This document shows positions 1-5,509 of a DNA stretch of 7,209 nucleotides, piece after piece (position 1 is the first letter of the stretch; each line of letters begins with the position of its first letter). Both the position numbers and the translations under genes were made by a program. This DNA is from JAENVT01 sp031412355 (GTDB lineage Bacteria > Actinomycetota > Acidimicrobiia > Acidimicrobiales > Ilumatobacteraceae): contig JANOCR010000283.1 in the NCBI GenBank assembly GCA_031412355.1, forward strand, positions 1 through 7,209, read 5' to 3'. The notes below the pieces were generated by a model. That model was not told the DNA's origin. It made no database searches and saw only the letters and a list, made by a program, of their open reading frames with translations.

Positions 1-46
1 AGCGAAACCACGCCGCGACAACCTCGGACAGTCTTTTGCAGCAGGC

Positions 47-84
47 ACGTTGTCCCCCCGCCGTCCCATGCGGGCGGACAACGT
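47..84 (-). terminator. Strong imperfect hairpin downstream of the surface-protein gene
   Basis: ACGTTGTCC (47-55) pairs perfectly with GGACAACGT (76-84). After one mismatch, CCCGC (57-61) pairs with GCGGG (70-74) around an 8-nt loop, giving 14 pairs out of 15. It begins 14 nt past the TAA stop, where a terminator is expected. No T-run follows on the minus strand, so it would be a tail-less or Rho-assisted terminator or an mRNA 3'-end stabiliser. Bases 1-46 beyond it show no recognisable gene. Confidence 0.55.
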
Positions 85-98
85 CACGCTGACATCTG

Positions 99-2804
99 TT
101 AGGCAGTCCCGATGCGGCGCCGCCGGCCGATGGCGAGGAAGCCGACGCCGGCCAGCAGCATCAATGCGGCAACCGTCAACGGACCGAGAGGCGAGCTTCC
201 ACCGGTTCGGGGCAATGTTGGCGTGGGAGCACCCGAGCCCGGATCCGACGTGGGCACTGGCGCCGCGCTGGCCGATGCGGTGATCTCGATCGAGGCCGAA
301 TCGGTGTTGTCAGCCAAGTTGGGATCCGTCGAGGTCGCCGACACCGATCCGGTGTTGGTGACGAGCCCCGGTGCCGCAGTAGCAACGGCGCGAACCTGAA
401 CGATAACTCGAACCGTGGCATCGATCGCCAGGCTTGCGGCGGTGCATTGCACCGAACTAATGGTGTTGGTGCAGCTGAGACCGACCGTTGGGAAGGCACC
501 GATCACTTCGAACTGCGCGGGGATCGCGTCGCTGACCACCAGACCGGTCGCAAGGTTGGGGCCGTGGTTGGTGATATCGAGCACCCAGTTGAACTCGCCG
601 CCGGCCACGGTTGTCGACGCCGACACCGACTTGTCGATCGACAGGTCAGCCACACGCACGACAGGAGTGTTCTCGTCGTCGGTCGCAGTCACGACGGTGC
701 CCGGCTCGCTGGTCGCCTCAGTGCGCAGCAACGACCCCGTCGCCAATGGAGGATCAACGACGGCGGTGGCCTGAGCCACGTTGAGAATGCTGCTGCCCGC
801 AAAGTTGGGATCGAGCTGAACGGTGATCGTGATCGTTGGAGCCGTCACACCAGGTTGCAGCGGTGCCGCGAAGGTGCACAGCACGGGATCAGAGACGTTG
901 CAGGTCCAGGGACTGGCAGCACTGACCGACTGGAAGATGAGCCCGGGCGGAAGATCGTCGGTCATTGCCAGATTGGCAAGGAACGTCGACGGGCCAGGGT
1001 TGGTGATGTTGATCAGGTAGGCGAAGATCTGTCCTGGCGAGATGGGCCCCGTGACGTTGTCCTGCTTGTCGATCGTCAAGCTGGCTTCGCGGCGGACCGT
1101 GGTGCCCGCGCACGCAACATTGTTCGAGGTCGAGTCACACACCGGCACGCATCCTTCGCCAACGCAGGCCGGATCAACTGGCGTGTCGACGTAGGCAATG
1201 TTGGTGAAAGTACCGCTGGTGGCGTCGGCAAGGGCCCTGACGGTCACGGTGAGCACGACGGGGGTATCGGCGACTTGGAGAGCCGCCGGGGCGATGTCGC
1301 AGGTCAGCACTTGGCCCAGCGCGGTGCACCCCGCAGGCAAGGGCAGAACGAACGCGAACCCGACCGGCAACCGGTCGGTAACGGTCACGACCTCGGACGC
1401 CGCAGCGTCGCGGGGACCAAGGTTGTCGACGGTGATCGTGTAGTCGAACGAGGCGCCACCGGCGACTTGCGCGACGGCAGGGCCGATCTTGGTGATCGAC
1501 AGATCGATCGGGTCGTCGTCGTTGGTCACGATGCAGCTGACGCGCTGGCCGAGCGCAAGGGTGACGCCATCGTTGTATGGCACCGTCACTTGTGGGTTGT
1601 TGGCGTCGGTGCAGGCGATGCCGACCAAGCTGTAGCCCTCGACTGGCACCTCGCTGATGGTGTGGGTTCCCGCGCGAACCGCGTGGGGGGCGCCCTGACC
1701 AACGCCGGAGCCGTCGATCTGGAGCTGGAACGCTGCGGGATTCACGACGGTGCCGTTGTCGTCGTTGATGATTTGCTTGGTAAGGGTCAAGGTCGGGGCG
1801 ATGTCGGCGTTGGACACCGTGCACGCGACGTCTTGGCCGCCGACGACCGTGATCAGGCCATCTACGTCCGGAACAACACCGAGGGCGTCGCTACAGATGA
1901 TGTCGACCAGCTCGTAGCCCGGGCGGGCCAGTTCGGTGATCTGATGGCTGCCGGCCCCAACGGCCTGAGGCAGGCCCTGAGTGACTGCAGTACCGCCGAT
2001 GAACAGCTGGAAGTCGCCGGCCGCGAGGGTGCCGCCCCATGAATTGGTGACTTGCTTGAGGAGGGTGATGGTCGCCGGCTGGGCGATGTCGTCGTTGATC
2101 ACTTCGCATGTGGCGCTCTGGCCTGGTGCAAGCGTGACCTTACCGACGTCGGACAACACAGCGTGGGTCTTGTCGTCGACACATCGGATGGCAGTGAGTT
2201 CGTAGCCCGGCTGCTGGACCTCGCCGACGAGGTGCTCGACATTGGCTGCGACAGCAAGAGCGACGTTCTGATCCTGCGGGGCACCGTCGAGCAGCAGCTG
2301 GAAGTCTTCCGATGCGACGTTGCCGCCGCTGTCGGCGAGGGCTGTCTTGAACAGCGTGAGGGTTGCGTCGCACTCGTCGTCGTCGTCGTGATCTTTGATC
2401 GTCGTCGAGGTCTCGTGATCATCGTCGTGATCGCCGTCATCATCGACGGTCGACGACGTCTCGTCATCATCGTCGTGATCGCCGTCGTCGTCGTGATCGC
2501 CGTCATCATCGATGGTCGAGGAGGTCTCGTCGTCGTGTTCGCCGTCATCATCATCGTGATCGCCGTCGTCGTCGTTCTTGCACTCGTCGTCGTCGTGATC
2601 GCCGTCGTCGTCGTGATCGCCGTCGTCGTCGTCGTGCACGTCGGTGGTCGTCGTAGTCCCAGATGCGCTAGCCGTGATCAGACCAGGCGCGGACACCACC
2701 ATCGCGGCCACCAGCAGAAAGAACGTGGCGATCACGGCCATGATCCGAGTTCGATCGCGCCAGCGAGTCTTCATCGAAACCCCGGTCCCCATGACGTGCC
2801 TCAT
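99..2804 (-). CDS. Secreted LPxTG-type surface protein with Asp/His-rich tract, SpaA-like and DUF11 repeats
   Basis: This is a 901-residue modular cell-surface protein of unknown specific function; adhesin, cell-wall stalk or cation-binding surface layer are plausible roles. A signal peptide covers about residues 1-48: basic MKTRWRDRTR from residue 11, hydrophobic core to about 43, then TASASG. Residues 57-144 form an extreme Asp/His tract. Three related beta repeats follow (about 147-238, 244-333, 337-429). Each begins with T(L/I)TL-x-K, has PGYEL or EGYSL in the middle, and ends C-x-V-x-N-x-D; they resemble SpaA/prealbumin-like domains. Three DUF11 repeats follow (about 434-573, 575-717, 719-840), each with (D/S)L(S/T)I-x-K and N-x-GP motifs. 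After a Pro/Ser/Thr linker comes LPRTG (864-868), a hydrophobic helix (872-893) and RRRR (894-897), the layout of a sortase sorting signal. No sortase gene is visible here. The gene is probably transcribed separately from the nuo operon. The architecture is clear; the function is not. Confidence 0.9.
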   Translation of the reverse strand: MRHVMGTGVSMKTRWRDRTRIMAVIATFFLLVAAMVVSAPGLITASASGTTTTTDVHDDDDGDHDDDGDHDDDECKNDDDGDHDDDDGEHDDETSSTIDDDGDHDDDGDHDDDDETSSTVDDDGDHDDDHETSTTIKDHDDDDECDATLTLFKTALADSGGNVASEDFQLLLDGAPQDQNVALAVAANVEHLVGEVQQPGYELTAIRCVDDKTHAVLSDVGKVTLAPGQSATCEVINDDIAQPATITLLKQVTNSWGGTLAAGDFQLFIGGTAVTQGLPQAVGAGSHQITELARPGYELVDIICSDALGVVPDVDGLITVVGGQDVACTVSNADIAPTLTLTKQIINDDNGTVVNPAAFQLQIDGSGVGQGAPHAVRAGTHTISEVPVEGYSLVGIACTDANNPQVTVPYNDGVTLALGQRVSCIVTNDDDPIDLSITKIGPAVAQVAGGASFDYTITVDNLGPRDAAASEVVTVTDRLPVGFAFVLPLPAGCTALGQVLTCDIAPAALQVADTPVVLTVTVRALADATSGTFTNIAYVDTPVDPACVGEGCVPVCDSTSNNVACAGTTVRREASLTIDKQDNVTGPISPGQIFAYLINITNPGPSTFLANLAMTDDLPPGLIFQSVSAASPWTCNVSDPVLCTFAAPLQPGVTAPTITITVQLDPNFAGSSILNVAQATAVVDPPLATGSLLRTEATSEPGTVVTATDDENTPVVRVADLSIDKSVSASTTVAGGEFNWVLDITNHGPNLATGLVVSDAIPAQFEVIGAFPTVGLSCTNTISSVQCTAASLAIDATVRVIVQVRAVATAAPGLVTNTGSVSATSTDPNLADNTDSASIEITASASAAPVPTSDPGSGAPTPTLPRTGGSSPLGPLTVAALMLLAGVGFLAIGRRRRIGTA
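285..1505 (-). repeat. Three tandem DUF11 domains in the surface protein
   Basis: Repeats at 1505-1086, 1082-654 and 650-285 each open with LSI-x-K or LTI-x-K, then F-x(4)-(I/V)-x-(I/V)-x-N-x-GP, a D-x-(L/I)P motif and a C-x(7,8)-C pair (C493/C502, C635/C643, C778/C787). This is the pattern of DUF11, an Ig-like fold common in surface proteins with long stalks. The first repeat carries an extra loop with four cysteines (C547, C552, C556, C565) just before its end. Confidence 0.82.
1518..2366 (-). repeat. Three tandem SpaA/prealbumin-like domains in the surface protein
   Basis: Three diverged repeats of about 90 residues (2366-2091, 2075-1806, 1796-1518) share an opening T(L/I)TL-x-K, an internal FQL-x(3)-G, a GYEL or GYSL turn and a closing C-x-V-x-N-x-D. 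Each has one cysteine after the GY turn and one near the end: C208/C233, C304/C328 and C398/C424. The spacing of 24-26 residues suggests one disulfide per domain outside the cell. They are diverged enough at the DNA level to be old duplications. Confidence 0.75.
2373..2636 (-). repeat. Hierarchical coding repeat: Asp/His-rich tract (DDDGDH units)
   Basis: This in-gene repeat encodes residues 57-144 of the surface protein. The basic unit is 18 bp for DDDGDH, read mostly as GAC/GAT triplets plus GGC-GAT-CAC. Longer blocks end in ETSST(I/V) or ETSTTI at residues 93, 115 and 131. The block lengths of 22 and 16 residues differ by exactly one hexapeptide. Of 88 residues, 46 are Asp and 10 His, with only two Lys and no Arg. 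All units are multiples of 3 bp, so copy-number changes would keep frame. The opposite strand reads as an artefactual poly-hydrophobic frame and is not a gene. Confidence 0.9.
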
Positions 2805-2809
2805 CCTCG

Positions 2810-2816
2810 TCCTTCC
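2810..2816 (-). promoter_or_regulatory. Shine-Dalgarno deciding the start of the surface-protein gene
   Basis: GGAAGGA on the minus strand ends 5 nt before the ATG at 2804 and is the best ribosome-binding site in the region. It supports this ATG over the in-frame ATGs at codons 5 and 11 (2792 and 2774). Codon 11, however, would give the more typical signal peptide n-region. Confidence 0.65.
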
Positions 2817-2828
2817 AAATTGCGGTTC

Positions 2829-2844
2829 CGGTCCAGTCGGACCG
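2829..2844. promoter_or_regulatory. Small perfect hairpin in the leader of the surface-protein gene
   Basis: CGGTCC-AGTC-GGACCG is a 6-bp perfect stem with a 4-nt loop, 24 nt upstream of the start codon and 12 nt upstream of the Shine-Dalgarno. It would lie in the 5' untranslated leader if the promoter candidate is right. It may affect translation or mRNA stability, but palindromes this short are common in GC-rich DNA. Confidence 0.25.
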
Positions 2845-2860
2845 CCCGCCTCGTTTTTTC

Positions 2861-2889
2861 AGAATACTGATCACCAGAAAGGGTGACGA
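2861..2889 (-). promoter_or_regulatory. Candidate sigma70-like promoter of the surface-protein gene
   Basis: On the minus strand TCGTCA (2889-2884) and TATTCT (2866-2861) are separated by 17 nt, resembling a weak -35/-10 pair. They lie about 57 nt upstream of the ATG at 2804. The box matches are partial, and the main support is position in the only sizeable gap between genes. Transcription would start near 2854 and give a leader of about 50 nt. Confidence 0.25.
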
Positions 2890-2900
2890 TGAGCCATTAG

Positions 2901-2917
2901 GCCCACTCACAGTGGGC
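2901..2917. promoter_or_regulatory. Perfect inverted repeat after the nuo operon (possible weak terminator or operator)
   Basis: GCCCACT-CAC-AGTGGGC is a perfect 7-bp inverted repeat with a 3-nt loop, 39 nt downstream of the methyltransferase stop. It could end the nuo transcript, although no T-run follows on the minus strand. It also sits about 12 nt upstream of the candidate -35 box of the surface-protein gene, so an operator is equally possible. I see no way to choose between these from sequence alone. Confidence 0.35.
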
Positions 2918-2955
2918 AGCCAATCAATCACTCTTTGTAGTTCATAATGCTTTCG

Positions 2956-4008
2956 TCAATTGCGTCCGCTCTGGGTAGTTGCAGGCGACGCGGACCCCCA
3001 CGTCAGAACACTAAACCCTCCGACGCCTCGCGGATCCAACAGAGCTTCAGCTTCGCTGACGCGGCTGCGCATCGTCAGCGCAGCGACGTCGGGCCGTGCA
3101 GCGGCGGCCACCCACGCCCGCCTACCATCCTCGACGAGCGATTCGATGCCGAATCGCCTCAGGAACGCGCTCTGCGACTCGATGAGCTGCGGGGATGGCA
3201 ACTGGTCGATGCAGACCTGCGTGGTGATGTCCTGGCCCCCGGGATCGCGGAGGTAGTGGTCGCCGCGGCCATGCGCGCGATACGTACGAAGCCACTCTCG
3301 CCATGGCCGACCGGCCAGATCCGCCGTTCTCGGGGTGCAGTAGTCGACGACCATGACACTTCCTTGACAAAGCTGTCGGCGGGCATCGGCAACCCAATTC
3401 GACGCTTGAACCTGGATGGGGAGGCGTGAACCGTGGGGGGGCGAGGCCGGTAGCCAGTGCCAGGTTGGATCAGGCGCCAGCGAGGTCTCGACGAAGTTCG
3501 ACTCACGCCCCAGCGACACCGCCACCTCTCTCCATCCCCCGTCGAAGACGGCAAGGCGGAAGGGCAGATTGTCGAGCAACTCGTTGGCGATCACCACACC
3601 CCGAATTGGCGGACCGGTTGGCAGTGCCGCTAGAGACCGCACGATGTCGGGTTGCTGCTTTCGCTGGTGATCCGAGACTTCGATCGTCACATAGTGGTTT
3701 CGCCATCGCGGCGCGGCCGCCAGCACCGTGCGCGCCAACGTGCCAGGACCCGCGCCGCACTCGACGATGGTGAAGTCGTCGGGCTCGTCGAGCCGGCGCC
3801 ATTCCGTCTCAATCCATCGGGCCAGCACAGCGCCGAACAGCGGCCCGACCTCGGGCGAGGTGATGAAGTCTCCACGCCGCCCGGCCTGGCCGACGGCGGT
3901 GTAGAACCCTTCCTGGCCGTACAGGCAGATGCGCATGAACTCGTCGAAGCGAATTGCCCCGCCGGCGGCGATGATCGCCGCACGTAGTTCGTCAGAGGCC
4001 GAAGGCAC
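2956..4008 (-). CDS. MidA/NDUFAF7-family SAM-dependent methyltransferase (DUF185, COG1565)
   Basis: This is a class I SAM-dependent protein methyltransferase of the MidA/NDUFAF7 type. The mitochondrial relatives dimethylate an arginine of complex I subunit NDUFS2 and are needed for assembly. With the GTG start the product is 350 residues, normal for bacterial members. In order it shows the N-terminal family block SDELRAAI (5-12) and FMRICLYG (24-31), the hallmark DFITSPEVGPLFG (47-59), SAM motif I VECGAGPGTLA (82-92), the acidic end of strand 2 (TIEVSD, 108-113), ANELLDNLP (141-149), VVDY (220-223) and DPGGQDIT (255-262). I chose GTG at 4008, which overlaps nuoN by 17 nt. An in-frame ATG at 4056 would overlap by 65 nt and add 16 residues that look like out-of-frame nuoN end rather than family sequence. 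No strong Shine-Dalgarno precedes either start, so translation is probably coupled to nuoN. The neighbourhood suggests the target is the NuoD (NDUFS2-like) subunit. That is an inference. Confidence 0.88.
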   Translation of the reverse strand: MPSASDELRAAIIAAGGAIRFDEFMRICLYGQEGFYTAVGQAGRRGDFITSPEVGPLFGAVLARWIETEWRRLDEPDDFTIVECGAGPGTLARTVLAAAPRWRNHYVTIEVSDHQRKQQPDIVRSLAALPTGPPIRGVVIANELLDNLPFRLAVFDGGWREVAVSLGRESNFVETSLAPDPTWHWLPASPPHGSRLPIQVQASNWVADARRQLCQGSVMVVDYCTPRTADLAGRPWREWLRTYRAHGRGDHYLRDPGGQDITTQVCIDQLPSPQLIESQSAFLRRFGIESLVEDGRRAWVAAAARPDVAALTMRSRVSEAEALLDPRGVGGFSVLTWGSASPATTQSGRN

Positions 4009-5506
4009 CGGCGAGCTCGGTGATCCCGCCGTAGCCCGTGAAACCGGGCAACACACCGAACACCAGGGTGGCGACGCCGGTGATCGCCAACGCCGCCTTG
4101 ATCGAGCCAGGAACGCGAATCGGTGTGGCGTCGCCGTCGGGCGCCGGCTTCATCCACATCTCGCGCATGATGGTCACGTAGTACGCCGTGGCGATCACGG
4201 CGTTGACTGCGCCGATCACTGCGATGCTGTAACCCCATCCACTTCTGGCGGTCAACACCGCGTTGAACGCTCCGAACTTCGCGTACCAACCGCCGAGGGG
4301 AGGGATTCCGGCCAGCGACGCGAGGAAGGCGGTCATCAACACGGTCAGGCCGGGCGCGTAGCCGAACAAGCCACCGAAGCTGGCTATCTCTCCACTGCGC
4401 GTCTTGCGACTGACGGCAATCACGACCGCGAACGCACCGAGGTTGGTCGCGGCATAGATGATCAGGTAGACGACGATGGCTCGCAACGATGTCTCGGCCG
4501 AACGGATCGAACCGGCGACGACGAGCGGCATCATGATGAACCCGCCCTGGCTGATGCTGCTGTACGCGAGCAAGCGCACGATGTTGGTCTGGCGCAGCGC
4601 CAGAACGTTGCCGACAGTCATGGTCAGCGCTGCCATCACCCAGAAGAACGGTCGGTAGACGCTGGCCGCCTGAGGAAAGGCGAGGTACACCAGCAACACC
4701 AGCGCGACGAACCCGGCCGCCTTCGACGCAACACTGAGAAATGCCGTGACCGGAGTCGGCGCACCTTCGTAGGTGTCGGGCGCCCACGTGTGGAACGGCA
4801 CCGCGCTGACCTTGAAGGCGAACCCGACGATCACGAAGACGACACCCATCACCTCGATCCCACCGAGCTGGCCCTTGCCGGTGACGATCGCACCGATCGT
4901 CGTCAGTTTGGTGCTGCCGGTAGCCCCGTACAACAGGCTCATGCCGTACAGCATCACGGCGCTGGCGAACACACCGAGCAGGAAGTACTTGACACCGGCC
5001 TCGTTGCTCTTGCGGTCGCGCTTACGCCACGCAGCCATCATGTAGGCAGGGATCGACAGGAATTCGAGGGCGATGAAGACGCTGACCAGATCGCGTGACG
5101 ACGCCATCATGATCATGCCCAAGATGCTGCTGAGCAGCATGACGTAGTACTCGCCCTGGTGGTACCCGCCTTCTTCGATCTCGTGCGTCGACAGCAACAC
5201 CACGATGTATCCGGACAGCAGGAACAACGCCTTGAGAACCAGGCTGAAGTTGTCGATCACGTAGCGGTCGTCGAACATTGACCGCACATCACCGCCGATC
5301 ACGCCGAGCGTGACCACCGGCAGCAGTGCGCCGAGCAACACGAAGCCCGACAATGTTGCCAGGATCCACTTCTTGTTCTCGGCGACGAAGAGATCGACGA
5401 GCAAGACCAGGCACAGCCCGGCGCCCAGCACGATCTCGGGCGCGAGCGCGTGATAGTCGACCGTCGGTGACACGAAGTCACTTGCCGCGAGTAACGACGA
5501 GACCAT
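3992..5506 (-). CDS. nuoN: NADH-quinone oxidoreductase subunit N
   Basis: This is the antiporter-like complex I subunit nearest the quinone arm of the three, an integral membrane protein that pumps protons. The product is 504 residues with about 14 hydrophobic helices. Diagnostic stretches are ALEFLSIPAYMMAA (146-159), FKVSAVPFHTWAPDTYEGAP (231-250), SKAAGF (261-266) and GIPPLGGWYAKFGAF (400-414). E148, K232, K262 and K410 match the E. coli NuoN ion-path residues E133, K217, K247 and K395 by position in these motifs. NuoN typically has Lys in the twelfth helix where NuoM has Glu, and this pair shows that difference. The ATG at 5506 follows nuoM by 3 nt and has AGGAAG six nt upstream, inside the end of nuoM, which implies translational coupling. 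The stop (TGA) lies within the start of the downstream methyltransferase gene. Confidence 0.97.
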   Translation of the reverse strand: MVSSLLAASDFVSPTVDYHALAPEIVLGAGLCLVLLVDLFVAENKKWILATLSGFVLLGALLPVVTLGVIGGDVRSMFDDRYVIDNFSLVLKALFLLSGYIVVLLSTHEIEEGGYHQGEYYVMLLSSILGMIMMASSRDLVSVFIALEFLSIPAYMMAAWRKRDRKSNEAGVKYFLLGVFASAVMLYGMSLLYGATGSTKLTTIGAIVTGKGQLGGIEVMGVVFVIVGFAFKVSAVPFHTWAPDTYEGAPTPVTAFLSVASKAAGFVALVLLVYLAFPQAASVYRPFFWVMAALTMTVGNVLALRQTNIVRLLAYSSISQGGFIMMPLVVAGSIRSAETSLRAIVVYLIIYAATNLGAFAVVIAVSRKTRSGEIASFGGLFGYAPGLTVLMTAFLASLAGIPPLGGWYAKFGAFNAVLTARSGWGYSIAVIGAVNAVIATAYYVTIMREMWMKPAPDGDATPIRVPGSIKAALAITGVATLVFGVLPGFTGYGGITELAGAFGL

Positions 5507-5509
5507 CCC

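Noticed and set aside
447..2042. A 531-codon open frame on the plus strand opposite the surface-protein gene
   Set aside because: Its translation is Arg/Gly/Asp-rich without any family motif. It mirrors a minus-strand gene with clear domains, which is typical of antisense frames in GC-rich DNA.
2373..2636. Repeat tract considered as a CRISPR array or a non-coding iteron cluster
   Set aside because: There are no unique spacers of regular length. The periodicity is 3 and 18 bp in frame with a signal-peptide-bearing gene, so it is a coding repeat. The many GATC sites come from the Gly-Asp-His codons.
2829..2859. Hairpin followed by a T-run on the plus strand as an intrinsic terminator
   Set aside because: The T-run begins 9 nt after the stem rather than directly behind it, and no plus-strand gene ends nearby.
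2052..2870. A plus-strand frame encoding long Val/Ile-rich hydrophobic runs, looking like membrane helices
   Set aside because: The runs are only the reverse complement of the GAC/GAT/CAC repeat tract, and the frame has no family motif on either side of it.
3992..4056. ATG at 4056 as the methyltransferase start
   Set aside because: It would force a 65-nt overlap with nuoN and add residues unlike the family N-terminus, which begins near SDELRAAI. GTG at 4008 fits better, though this remains unproven.
3687..5098. Long open frames on both strands overlapping nuoN and the methyltransferase
   Set aside because: Translations are low-complexity and Arg/His/Asp-rich, while the nuoN and methyltransferase frames contain the expected conserved residues throughout.
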